Shown: one piece after another, positions 1 through 6,105 of the stretch
Layout: every line of letters begins with the position of its first letter
Position numbering within the stretch: position 1 is the stretch's first letter
NCBI GenBank assembly: GCA_903821255.1
Contig: CAIJKT010000044.1
Span: 1-9,865, forward strand
DNA length: 9,865 nucleotides
DNA from: an uncultured Lentisphaeria bacterium
GTDB lineage: Bacteria; Verrucomicrobiota; Lentisphaeria; Victivallales; Victivallaceae
Direction: 5' to 3'
Notes under the pieces: generated by a model
Told to the model about the DNA's origin: nothing
What the model saw: the letters and a program-made list of their open reading frames with translations, nothing else
Databases searched by the model: none
Position numbers and translations under genes: made by a program

Positions 1-14
1 GCCCCGCTTGCGGG

Positions 15-30
15 TCCCGCGAATGCGGGA
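15..30. other. Hairpin tcccgc-gaat-gcggga
   Basis: A 6-bp stem with loop gaat lies directly before the purine tract of repeat copy A. The same cccgc-gaat-gcggg hairpin recurs at 264-277, again directly before a purine tract, so it looks like a module of the repeat family. Confidence 0.6.
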
Positions 31-86
31 GAGAAAAGCAAGAAAAGTGAAAGACATTGTGCTCAACAACACTCCAAAGTGTCGGA
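31..86 (+). repeat. Core repeat copy A
   Basis: A purine tract (gagaaaagcaagaaaag) leads into a 39-base core that ends with a small stem-loop, acact-ccaa-agtgt, followed by cgga. The 56 bases are identical to positions 199-254. The copy is preceded by the hairpin at 15-30. Confidence 0.85.
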
Positions 87-162
87 ATGCTGGCTGTCCA
101 GAATGGAAAAATGGATTTCTCTGTGTCTGTGGTCAGGCACTGTCCAAAATGTGCAGAACGGC

Positions 163-254
163 TGTCCAGAATGACGAAGAGCGAGAAAAGTTGAAAGCGA
201 GAAAAGCAAGAAAAGTGAAAGACATTGTGCTCAACAACACTCCAAAGTGTCGGA
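163..254 (+). repeat. Extended repeat copy B (92 bases)
   Basis: This copy begins with tgtccagaatgacgaagag, runs through a longer purine tract and ends with the same core as copy A. All 92 bases match positions 422-513 except one (A236 versus G495). The spacing between the copies is 259 bases, so this is not a simple tandem array. Confidence 0.9.
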
Positions 255-263
255 GTGCGGAAG

Positions 264-277
264 CCCGCGAATGCGGG
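264..277. other. Hairpin cccgc-gaat-gcggg
   Basis: This is the second occurrence of the hairpin seen at 15-30 (5-bp stem, loop gaat). It sits 9 bases after the end of repeat copy B and just before the 9-mer purine tract. Confidence 0.6.
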
Positions 278-285
278 AGTGAAAA

Positions 286-312
286 GCGAGAAAAGCAAGA
301 AAAGCGAGAAAA
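286..312 (+). repeat. Purine 9-mer tandem repeat
   Basis: There are three perfect-period units: gcgagaaaa, gcaagaaaa, gcgagaaaa. The strand is almost pure purine apart from one C per unit. The same 9-mers form the tracts in repeat copies A, B and C, which suggests growth by slippage. Confidence 0.8.
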
Positions 313-354
313 GTTGTGAACGCGGGAAATGCAGAACGAGGGGCTAGAATGGAG

Positions 355-374
355 GGTTATGCTTTGTCATAACC
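355..374. other. Hairpin ggttatg-N6-cataacc
   Basis: A perfect 7-bp stem with loop ctttgt in the stretch between repeat copies B and C. No T tract follows, so it is not a typical intrinsic terminator. Confidence 0.5.
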
Positions 375-421
375 GGGATTGGAAAACGGTTGCCACAGAG
401 CGGACGGCTGTCCGGTTAGGG

Positions 422-513
422 TGTCCAGAATGACGAAGAGCGAGAAAAGTTGAAAGCGAGAAAAGCAAGAAAAGTGAAAGACATTGTGCTCAACGACACT
501 CCAAAGTGTCGGA
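422..513 (+). repeat. Extended repeat copy C (92 bases)
   Basis: This copy matches 163-254 with a single A to G change at 495. The change lengthens the terminal stem from 5 bp (acact/agtgt) to 7 bp (cgacact/agtgtcg), with loop ccaa at 501-504. Confidence 0.9.
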
Positions 514-533
514 GAGGTTGTCCAAAATGGGTT

Positions 534-547
534 TGGCGCAGGCGCCA
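534..547. other. Interrupted palindrome tggcgc-ag-gcgcca
   Basis: Perfect 6-base arms separated by two bases, between repeat copies C and D. It could be a protein-binding palindrome or a cruciform seed; the role is unknown. Confidence 0.4.
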
Positions 548-585
548 TCCGGCAATATCCCGGAACTCCCAGATTAAGAAAAACG

Positions 586-615
586 TTGTGCTCAACGGCA
601 CTCCAAAGTATCGGA
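586..615 (+). repeat. Decayed core repeat copy D
   Basis: Only the core survives here (ttgtgctcaac, then actccaaag, then tcgga). There are substitutions in the loop-side bases and the stem is broken to about 3 bp. The upstream purine tract is reduced to a short run of A. It looks like an older, degenerating copy. Confidence 0.7.
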
Positions 616-642
616 GTGCGGGCGGTTGTCCGGTTTGTTATG

Positions 643-659
643 CCGGCCGCACGGGCCGG
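643..659. other. GC-rich hairpin ccggcc-N5-ggccgg
   Basis: A perfect 6-bp all-GC stem with a 5-base loop lies 113 bases before the aroB start and between repeat copy D and the last tgtccaaaatg motif. It is not followed by a T run. Confidence 0.45.
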
Positions 660-772
660 GAGGCGTGTCCAAAATGGCCGGGTCCGTGAAAACTTTTACC
701 GGAATCATTAATCCCGCGTTTGCAGTATGGGGCTTTTGGCAATATTTTTTAGAGTTTAAATCACAATGCATT

Positions 773-1879
773 ATGGAGTATGAATTGAACAAGATTATTA
801 AAATACCGGTCGGACTGGGAGAGCGTTCCTATGATATTATCGCCGGACAGGGAATTCTCGGCAGCGCCGCGGAATATCTTGCGCCATTTGTCAAAGGGCG
901 CAAATGTCTGCTGCTGACGGATTCCAACGTCGGGCCGATTTACGCGAAAAAGGTCTCTGAAATGCTCACGGCTGCCGGCGCGGAAGCATTTACTTTCACC
1001 TTTCCGGCGGGCGAAGAAAACAAAACGCTGGAAACTGTCGGCGGCATCTGCAGTTATGCCGTGAAGCACGGGCTTGACCGCTCGTCGCTGATTGTCGCGC
1101 TCGGGGGCGGCGTCTGCGGCGATATTGCGGGGTTTGCGGCGGCGATTTACATGCGCGGCATTAATTTTATCCAGATTCCGACCACGCTGCTGGCGGCGGT
1201 TGATTCCAGCGTCGGCGGCAAAACCGGCGCGGATCTGCCCGAAGGTAAAAACCTGATCGGCGCCTTCTGGCAGCCGAAACTGGTCTTGATGGACCCGGAA
1301 GTGCTCACCACCCTGCCGTTTAAAGAAATCCGGTGCGGCCTGGCGGAAGTCGTCAAATACGGCGTGATCATGGATGCCCCGCTGTTTGAGAAACTTGAGC
1401 AGAACACGGACAAGCTGAATGCCGTCGATCTGCAATTTTATACTGAAATCATCGCCCGCTGCTGCGAATTGAAAGCTCAGGTTGTCGCCGCGGACGAACG
1501 CGAAGGAGGGCTTCGCGCGATCTTGAATTACGGGCATACCTTCGGCCATGCGGTCGAACTGGTTTCAAATTTCTCACTCGCCCACGGCGAGGGGGTGGCC
1601 ATCGGCATGAACATGGTGGCGGAACTTGCCGTTGGAGCCGGACTGCTCGACCGGGCCGTTGCGGTCCGGCAGCGCAAGCTGCTGGAGAAAATCGTGCTGC
1701 CGTGCTCCTTCCCCGCCGGCGGCGATCCGGAAAAAATCTATGCCGGAATGCTGAAAGACAAGAAAAAAGTGGGCAGCCGGTTGAACCTGATCATTCCGCT
1801 GGAAATCGGAAAGGTTGAGATCAGAAGCGGATTTGAGCCGGCCGCCATCATCAATGCGATCAGGTGCTGCTGTGAATGA
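773..1879 (+). CDS. aroB: 3-dehydroquinate synthase
   Basis: This gene encodes the second enzyme of the shikimate pathway, which converts DAHP to 3-dehydroquinate in the cytoplasm using NAD and a divalent metal. The 368-residue product has the usual family length. Visible hallmarks are the nucleotide-binding GGGVCGDIAGFAAAIYMRG (residues 111-129), IPTTLLAAVDSSVGGKTG (135-152) with the catalytic lysine region, EVVKYG (192-197), NYGHTFGHAVE (252-262) and HGEGVAIGM (271-279). By alignment to characterised enzymes the zinc ligands are Glu192, His255 and His271, all present. The open frame extends upstream to 626, but those 49 residues have no family counterpart and run over the repeat region. The ATG at 773, just before the conserved start of the domain, was therefore chosen. 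No strong ribosome binding site precedes it, so the start is less certain than the identity. It overlaps dprA by 8 bases. Confidence 0.95.
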   Translation: MEYELNKIIKIPVGLGERSYDIIAGQGILGSAAEYLAPFVKGRKCLLLTDSNVGPIYAKKVSEMLTAAGAEAFTFTFPAGEENKTLETVGGICSYAVKHGLDRSSLIVALGGGVCGDIAGFAAAIYMRGINFIQIPTTLLAAVDSSVGGKTGADLPEGKNLIGAFWQPKLVLMDPEVLTTLPFKEIRCGLAEVVKYGVIMDAPLFEKLEQNTDKLNAVDLQFYTEIIARCCELKAQVVAADEREGGLRAILNYGHTFGHAVELVSNFSLAHGEGVAIGMNMVAELAVGAGLLDRAVAVRQRKLLEKIVLPCSFPAGGDPEKIYAGMLKDKKKVGSRLNLIIPLEIGKVEIRSGFEPAAIINAIRCCCE

Positions 1880-3014
1880 CCGCGAAGCCTGCATTATTTT
1901 AAACATGGTCTCCGGCATCGGCTCCGCCCGGATGCAGGCGCTGCTGAACCGTTTCGAGACTCCGGCCAATATTTTTGCGCAGTCGGCGGCCAGTATCGCC
2001 GGCGTCAAAGGCATCGGCCAGGAACTGGCGGAGAAAATCGCCAACTGGCGCAGCGGGATTGACCTTTACGGCGAACTGGAAATGGCCGAAAAGGGCGGCG
2101 CGAAAATCATTACGGTCGTGGACCGCGAATATCCGGCCATACTCAAGGAAATTTACGATCCGCCCATCTGTCTTTACGTCAGGGGAACGCTGCCGGATTT
2201 CAGCTCCAATACGCTGGCGGTGGTCGGTTCCAGGCGCATGACCGCTTACGGCAGAAAAATGGCCGCCCATCTGACCGAAGCCGCGGTTTACGCCGGCTGG
2301 AAGATCATCTCCGGCCTGGCTTACGGCGTTGATGCGGTGGCCCATCAGGTGGCGGTCGATTTGAAGGGCATTACAGTCGCGGTGCTTGGCGGCGGCCTGG
2401 CGCGGGTGCATCCGCAGGACCATGTGCCGCTGGCCCGGCGCATTGTGGAAAACAACGGCGCGCTGATCAGCGAGTATCCGATGCGGTTTCCGGTCAGCCG
2501 TCAGTCCTTTCCCCGCCGCAACCGGATTGTCTCCGGCCTGAGCCGTGCCGTGCTGGTGGTGGAGGCCGGAGTGGACAGCGGCGCGCTGATAACCGCCGCA
2601 ACTGCTTTAGAACAAGGACGTTCGGTGTTTGCCGTCCCCGGCATGGCTGACAACCCGCAGGCGCGCGGCTGTCACAAGCTGATCAAGGAAGGGGCGAAAC
2701 TGACTGAGGATTTCGAAGACATTCTGCAGGATTTCGAGTTTCTGCCGGGCTTCGGCGGCGTGAAAGAGCAGCCGCGCGAGTATCTGGACGAATCCGGCGA
2801 GGACGATGCAGCCATACCCATGCCCGATACTTCCGGCATGTCCGAGGAAGAGCAGAAGATCACCCGGGCGCTGGCATTGGAAAGCAAGTCTTTCGATGCG
2901 CTGTCGTCGGAAACCGGCATTGCCGCCGGCACGCTGCTGGGCACATTGATGAAAATGGAGATCAAAAAGCAGGTTCTGCAAACCCCCGGCAAGGTCTATT
3001 CGCTGCGCCGCTGA
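1872..3014 (+). CDS. dprA: DNA processing protein DprA/Smf
   Basis: DprA binds incoming single-stranded DNA in natural transformation and loads RecA; family members occur in many non-competent bacteria too. With the GTG at 1872 the product has 380 residues. Domain order: N-terminal helix-hairpin-helix-like part (about 10-60, MVSGIGSARMQ and GVKGIG), Rossmann-like DNA_processg_A domain (about 85-285) with VVGSRR (118-122), SGLAYGVDAVAH (147-158), FPRRNRIVSGLS (213-224), EAGVDSGALITA (231-242) and VFAVPG (252-257), then a linker and a C-terminal winged-helix-like segment (about 322-378). In the usual G(S/C)N-LI motif this protein has GCHKLI (266-271), with His for Asn. The start was chosen because AGGTG at 1862-1866 lies 5 bases before the GTG and the GTG overlaps the aroB end by 8 bases, suggesting translational coupling. 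An in-frame ATG at 1854 is the alternative. Confidence 0.93.
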   Translation: MNDREACIILNMVSGIGSARMQALLNRFETPANIFAQSAASIAGVKGIGQELAEKIANWRSGIDLYGELEMAEKGGAKIITVVDREYPAILKEIYDPPICLYVRGTLPDFSSNTLAVVGSRRMTAYGRKMAAHLTEAAVYAGWKIISGLAYGVDAVAHQVAVDLKGITVAVLGGGLARVHPQDHVPLARRIVENNGALISEYPMRFPVSRQSFPRRNRIVSGLSRAVLVVEAGVDSGALITAATALEQGRSVFAVPGMADNPQARGCHKLIKEGAKLTEDFEDILQDFEFLPGFGGVKEQPREYLDESGEDDAAIPMPDTSGMSEEEQKITRALALESKSFDALSSETGIAAGTLLGTLMKMEIKKQVLQTPGKVYSLRR

Positions 3015-3027
3015 TACAGTTCCATGC

Positions 3028-4086
3028 TCAGACTGCGCCGCAATGCAGCAGGTAAATTCCCCAATAGGCCAGCGCCGAACATATTGCGGTCAGCGGAATT
3101 GTCAGCACCCATGCCCACATAATCCGGCGGGCTGTTCCCCAGCGCACAGACTTGGCCCGCTCCGCCGTCCCCACGCCCATGATTGAGCTGGCGATAACGT
3201 GCGTGGTTGAAACGGGGATTCCGAAGTGGGCAGTTCCCATAAGCACCATCGAAGCCGCCGACTCGGCACAAAATCCCTCAACGGCGCGGATCTTGGTTAT
3301 ACCGGTTCCCATCGTCTTGACGATCCGCCAGCCGCCGAACATGGTGCCAAAACCAATTACGGCATAACATGAAAACGCGACCCAGCCTTTGATTTCCAGA
3401 TTCGTTGCGCTTCCGCCGCATACCAGCGCCATTGAAATAATCCCCATCATTTTCTGCGCATCATTGGTCCCGTGACCGAGGCTGTAGCAGGAAGCTGAAC
3501 ACAATTGCATATACCGGAAAACCTTGCTGGATTTATTGTAAGGCAGCTTCCGGAACAGATTCAAGACCAGCAGAGTGACAGCCATGCCGCCGAGCATTCC
3601 GAGCATCGGGGCAATAATGATAAAGGCGATAATCGGCAGAATCCCGGTAACGTCGAGCCGTCCGTCTTTTATCGCAACACTGCCTAGAAAAATGATTTTC
3701 GGCCCGGCCGCTGCAAGGCCGGCGCCAATCAGACCGCCGACAAGGGCATGGCTGCTGGAAGACGGCAGCCCGAACAGCCAGGTTATGACATTCCATAAAA
3801 TCGCACCAAGCAATGCGCCGAGCAGCAGCAGCAGCTTGGATTCCGGCGTCGGCAGAATGTCCAGATTGATAATTCCGGAACTGACCATTTTGGCAATCGC
3901 ATGGCCAAAGGCAAAATAACCGACAAAGTTGGCAAATCCGGCAAGTATAACCGCCTGCAGCGGAGTAAGTGTTTTCGCCACTACAACCGTGGCGATTGAA
4001 TTGGCGGCATCATGAAATCCGTTTAAGAAATCGAACAGCAGCGCCAGCACTATCACCAGTACCATTAATATCGCCAATGAGGTCAT
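3028..4086 (-). CDS. pit: Inorganic phosphate transporter, Pit family
   Basis: An inner-membrane permease for phosphate, which in this family is taken up as a neutral metal-phosphate complex driven by the proton gradient. The 352-residue protein is highly hydrophobic, with around ten likely membrane segments. It shows the two inverted halves of the family: NGFHDAANSIATVV (22-35) and GLPSSSSHALVGGLIG (106-121) in the first, GHGTNDAQKMMG (204-215) and GIPVSTTHVIASSIMGVG (289-306) in the second. The ATG at 4086 is preceded by GGAG (plus positions 4092-4095) at a spacing of 5 bases. It lies 25 bases downstream of the DUF47 gene, the usual partner of Pit permeases, and converges on dprA with only 13 bases between the stop codons. 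No terminator hairpin is visible in that gap. Confidence 0.93.
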   Translation of the reverse strand: MTSLAILMVLVIVLALLFDFLNGFHDAANSIATVVVAKTLTPLQAVILAGFANFVGYFAFGHAIAKMVSSGIINLDILPTPESKLLLLLGALLGAILWNVITWLFGLPSSSSHALVGGLIGAGLAAAGPKIIFLGSVAIKDGRLDVTGILPIIAFIIIAPMLGMLGGMAVTLLVLNLFRKLPYNKSSKVFRYMQLCSASCYSLGHGTNDAQKMMGIISMALVCGGSATNLEIKGWVAFSCYAVIGFGTMFGGWRIVKTMGTGITKIRAVEGFCAESAASMVLMGTAHFGIPVSTTHVIASSIMGVGTAERAKSVRWGTARRIMWAWVLTIPLTAICSALAYWGIYLLHCGAV

Positions 4087-4111
4087 TTTTACTCCAGGAT
4101 GGATTCGTTAT

Positions 4112-4762
4112 TCAACCGTGTTTAATCTTGATGCCGCGGACCAGTTTGCCGATGTAATCGATACTGTCAACCACTTCTTCCAGCAACTCGTAAAGTTCCT
4201 TCAGCTTCGTCATTTCAATGGTCTGGAAATTGTCATCCCGGCCGAACAAGTCCGCCATGCAGTTGTGGAACAAGTCATCCGCCTGTTTTTCCAGGTGGTG
4301 CAGCGCATCAACTTTTTTCCGTACCTGTTTTCTGGTCCGGAGTTCATGCACCAGGTCGGCTTGCAGTTTGGCGCTGGTGGAGATGATTTCCGCAAATTTG
4401 CAAATATTCAGCGGCATTTTGCGCATGTTATAGAATTCTATTTTCCGGGAGACGCCTTTCAGGATATCCAGGGCCAGGTCCATATTCATCGCCAGGGTAT
4501 GGATGTCTTCACGGTCAAGAGGTGTGATAAAAGTGCGGCCGAGCTCCTCGATGATGGTTTCCTCGACGTTGTCGCCTTTCTGTTCGTAATCCCTGATGGC
4601 ATAAAGACGTTTCTTTATTTCGTCTTCGGACAGGCTTTCAATATGGACGACCAGATCGGTTAAAGCATTACTGCTGTTCAAGATGAAGTCACTCATCTGA
4701 TCAAGGTAATCGAAAAATTTGGTTTCGCGCGGAAGCAGCAGATCCAGCAGATTAAATTTCAT
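4112..4762 (-). CDS. DUF47 family PhoU-like protein
   Basis: A 216-residue cytoplasmic, all-helical protein of the DUF47/PhoU_div family (Pfam PF01865), the PhoU relatives that accompany Pit permeases and are thought to tune phosphate uptake. Visible family features are the PhoU-like metal-binding type motif EQKGDNVEE (60-68), FITPLDREDIHTL (78-90), a heptad-rich second half with LEKQADDLF (157-165), and a C-terminal helix VVDSIDYIGKLVRG (197-210). The ATG at 4762 has AAGG about 11 bases upstream and AGAAG immediately before it, a modest ribosome binding site. It sits between dppA (51-base gap) and pit (25-base gap) on the same strand. Identity is firm at family level; the exact regulatory role is inferred from the pit linkage. 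Confidence 0.9.
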   Translation of the reverse strand: MKFNLLDLLLPRETKFFDYLDQMSDFILNSSNALTDLVVHIESLSEDEIKKRLYAIRDYEQKGDNVEETIIEELGRTFITPLDREDIHTLAMNMDLALDILKGVSRKIEFYNMRKMPLNICKFAEIISTSAKLQADLVHELRTRKQVRKKVDALHHLEKQADDLFHNCMADLFGRDDNFQTIEMTKLKELYELLEEVVDSIDYIGKLVRGIKIKHG

Positions 4763-4813
4763 CTTCTAAAATTCCTTAATGTTATGACAGATTCTCTGTT
4801 TAACTTCATCTCT

Positions 4814-5596
4814 TCAAAAGAACAATTTTCTGAAAGCGTCTTCCACGGAAGTACGCCCGACGGCCTCATAAGTTCTCCCGTCAACCAGCTTTATGCTGTC
4901 GCGGTTCGGAACCGTGCCGCGTTCAGTTTTTTCGATCCTGAGCGTGACCGGGAACTTGGCTTTCGGCGGCTTGATCGCCTTGATTTTCTTGATCGCCTCA
5001 ACCGTCTTCTTTTCAATCAGTTCGTGAGCTTTGGCCGCAGAAAGCATTCTGGCGGACTGGCAGCCCAGTCCTTTCTTAACCTGACAGGTGACAACGTCCG
5101 GATGGAAAAGTACGGCTTCTTCGCAGAGTTTATCGTCGCCGGAGGTCATGATTACGGGGATGCCTTTATCGGCGGCAATCAACGCATCAAGCCCGAACTC
5201 CCCGACTTTTTTGCCGTTAATCCAGAGATTCTGGATCTCGCGGGAAGAATAGGAGTGTTCCAGCAGGCCTTCAAAAGTTCCGGCCATGGCGTGGTAACCC
5301 AGCAGGATCAGGCCGGCGGAACCGGCAATCCCCGGAAAGCGCTCCCGGTAACCGTTGCCTTGAATCAGTTCAGCCCTGGGATCCAGCTCTTCCCAGAGGA
5401 TATTGGTTCCGCTGCTATGACCGTCACAAACGATTACTTCCGCCGCCCCTGCCTTAAAACAGCCTCTGATACAGGCATTGACGTCCTGGGTCAGCAGCTT
5501 CTGTCCCAGCGGGTAATTTGCACTTTCCGAAAGCACAAAAGAACTGCCGCTGATGCCGCTGACGCCTTCCATGTCGGCAAAAATATAAAATTTCAT
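4814..5596 (-). CDS. dppA: Zinc D-aminopeptidase, M55 family (DppA-like)
   Basis: This peptidase removes N-terminal D-amino acids, typically D-Ala from D-Ala-containing peptides, and is cytoplasmic in the Bacillus subtilis prototype. The 260-residue product begins FADMEGVSGISG (6-17) and keeps the known zinc ligands by position and motif: Asp8 and Glu10, His60 in CDGHSSGTN, His102 in GYHAMAG and Glu133 in VGEFG. His114 in LLEHSY also matches a conserved family position. It is slightly shorter than the prototype at the C-terminus. The open frame continues upstream to 5638, but the ATG at 5596 aligns with the family start and has AAGGG (plus 5603-5607) 6 bases upstream. It is the first gene of a probable dppA-DUF47-pit transcript. 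The neighbouring phosphate genes do not explain its function. Confidence 0.9.
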   Translation of the reverse strand: MKFYIFADMEGVSGISGSSFVLSESANYPLGQKLLTQDVNACIRGCFKAGAAEVIVCDGHSSGTNILWEELDPRAELIQGNGYRERFPGIAGSAGLILLGYHAMAGTFEGLLEHSYSSREIQNLWINGKKVGEFGLDALIAADKGIPVIMTSGDDKLCEEAVLFHPDVVTCQVKKGLGCQSARMLSAAKAHELIEKKTVEAIKKIKAIKPPKAKFPVTLRIEKTERGTVPNRDSIKLVDGRTYEAVGRTSVEDAFRKLFF

Positions 5597-5640
5597 TGTA
5601 ATCCCTTTTAAAATACTGTCAAAATTAATTTCAAGCATTT

Positions 5641-5669
5641 AATATATACCTGTTTAGTACTAAAAGCAA
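5641..5669 (-). promoter_or_regulatory. Possible sigma-70 type promoter of dppA operon
   Basis: On the minus strand, TTGCTT (plus 5664-5669), a 17-base spacer and TATATT (plus 5641-5646, one mismatch to TATAAT) would start transcription about 37 bases before the dppA ATG. The -35 half is a weak match, so this is tentative. Confidence 0.35.
5653..5664. promoter_or_regulatory. Palindrome tttagtactaaa, possible operator
   Basis: A perfect 12-base palindrome lies in the spacer of the candidate dppA promoter, where a repressor could block RNA polymerase. A perfect palindrome of this length is expected a few times by chance in a window this size, so only its position makes it interesting. Confidence 0.3.
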
Positions 5670-5690
5670 AGCTGAAAGGCTGAGTTTGAA

Positions 5691-5767
5691 TTGGTAATCC
5701 CTGTATTGCCGGAAGACAATATGCCGTCAAAAACATATATTACGGCGGTAAAATAAGCCGTTACCAA
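5691..5767. other. Inverted repeats in the dppA/amtB control region
   Basis: TTGGTAA (5691-5697) and TTACCAA (5761-5767) form a 7-base inverted pair 63 bases apart. Inside it, acggc (5742-5746) pairs with gccgt (5757-5761) and ggtaa (5747-5751) with ttacc (5761-5765), giving competing small hairpins. The function is unknown; they may be regulator sites for either divergent gene. No gene was seen in 5597-5988. Confidence 0.35.
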
Positions 5768-5794
5768 CATTCTGCCCAAATAACCTTTCTGTTG

Positions 5795-5808
5795 TTACAA
5801 AAATGTGC
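5795..5808 (+). promoter_or_regulatory. Operator-like site 1 (ttaca-aaaa-tgtgc)
   Basis: An imperfect form of the palindrome TTACA-N4-TGTAA, centred about 142 bases upstream of the predicted sigma-54 transcription start. It is offset exactly 30 bases (near three helical turns) from site 2. Bases 5795-5806 are the perfect reverse complement of 5827-5838. Its position suits an enhancer-binding protein. Confidence 0.5.
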
Positions 5809-5824
5809 TCACAAGCCGCCGCTA

Positions 5825-5838
5825 TTACATTTTTGTAA
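5825..5838 (+). promoter_or_regulatory. Operator-like site 2 (ttaca-tttt-tgtaa)
   Basis: A perfect palindrome TTACA-N4-TGTAA centred about 112 bases upstream of the predicted sigma-54 start, which is the typical distance for an upstream activator site. It does not resemble the enterobacterial NtrC site (TGCACC-N5-GGTGCA), so the binding protein is unknown. A further half-site TGTAA is at 5873-5877. Confidence 0.55.
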
Positions 5839-5916
5839 TTTTAAAAACTATTCCTAAAAAACGCTTTTCTTTTGTAATATTCTTTTTATAAATGATTTAT
5901 GAATATTTATAATTTG

Positions 5917-5934
5917 TTGGCATGGCATTTGCTA
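5917..5934 (+). promoter_or_regulatory. Sigma-54 (RpoN) promoter of the amtB-glnK cluster
   Basis: The sequence TTGGCATGGCATTTGCTA fits the consensus YTGGCACGRNNNTTGCWW at every defined position but one (T for C after TGGCA, a common variant). The invariant GG (5919-5920) and GC (5931-5932) are 12 bases apart, as required. Transcription would start near 5944, giving a leader of about 286 bases before amtB1. Sigma-54 control of amtB-glnK is the classic arrangement for nitrogen-limitation genes. Confidence 0.8.
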
Positions 5935-5988
5935 CATAAACTGGCAACGTTCGTAAAATATAAACTTCAACAGAAGGAACGAAAGGAA

Positions 5989-6105
5989 ATGAAAAAGACC
6001 GAGGCTCTAATCAAGCCGGAACTGGTAAATGCGCCCAATAGGCTGTTTGATGGAAAAAACCGCGCTGGACGACAACAACGACAACAAAGTGTGTTTGCAG
6101 GTTGA
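5989..6105 (+). CDS. Small leader ORF with P-II-like N-terminus
   Basis: A 38-residue open frame begins 45 bases after the predicted sigma-54 start. AGAAGGA (5972-5978) and AAAGGA (5982-5987) give it ribosome binding potential, though the second is very close to the ATG. The first residues, MKKTEALIKPELVN, closely resemble the start of canonical P-II proteins (MKKIEAIIKP...), but the rest (rich in Arg and Gln, GRQQRQQ) does not. It may be a translated leader peptide, a remnant of a glnB gene, or the first part of a small gene broken at the A6 run 6054-6059. Removing one A there would join it to the overlapping frame ending at 6205 and give about 71 residues. The longer frame from 5899 contains the promoter and is not a realistic start. 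Confidence 0.4.
   Translation: MKKTEALIKPELVNAPNRLFDGKNRAGRQQRQQSVFAG

Larger units (their letters stand above)
1..772. other. Repeat-rich non-coding region upstream of aroB
   Basis: No gene could be supported in these 772 bases. Open frames exist on both strands but look like by-products of purine-rich repeats. The region is a mosaic of a conserved core found in copies at 31-86, 199-254, 458-513 and (decayed) 586-615, purine tracts built from the 9-mers gcgagaaaa and gcaagaaaa, the motif tgtccaRaatg at 95, 141, 163, 422, 519 and 666, and hairpins at 15-30, 264-277, 355-374, 534-547 and 643-659. The elements lie in one orientation. Seen directly: the repeats and hairpins. Inferred: a dispersed intergenic repeat family of this genome. 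No convincing promoter for aroB was found in it. Confidence 0.7.

Noticed and set aside
8..319. 103-residue open frame across the upstream repeats
   Set aside because: It reads through two repeat copies and consists of Lys/Arg/Glu low-complexity sequence. Differences among repeat copies in the same frame change amino acids (Asn/Asp/Gly, Cys/Tyr) rather than being synonymous, which argues against coding.
31..615. CRISPR array
   Set aside because: There are only three to four units, with irregular spacing, long modular units and no uniform spacers or cas genes.
450..711. Two overlapping frames of 75-79 residues across repeat copies C and D
   Set aside because: They arise from the same purine repeats in different frames, have no recognisable family and no clear ribosome binding site.
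626..772. N-terminal extension of aroB
   Set aside because: It has no counterpart in the family, runs over the last repeat motif and a GC hairpin, and the protein starting at 773 already has the normal length.
3015..3027. Shared terminator between convergent dprA and pit
   Set aside because: The gap is only 13 bases and no stable hairpin with a T tract is visible in or next to it.
5617..5622. Perfect TTGACA on the minus strand near dppA
   Set aside because: A 17-base spacer would place the -10 box on the dppA start codon, so it cannot act as a usual -35 element for this gene.
5597..5638. Upstream start for dppA
   Set aside because: The family N-terminus begins at the ATG at 5596, which has a well-placed AAGGG. 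The extra 14 residues come from the AT-rich control region.
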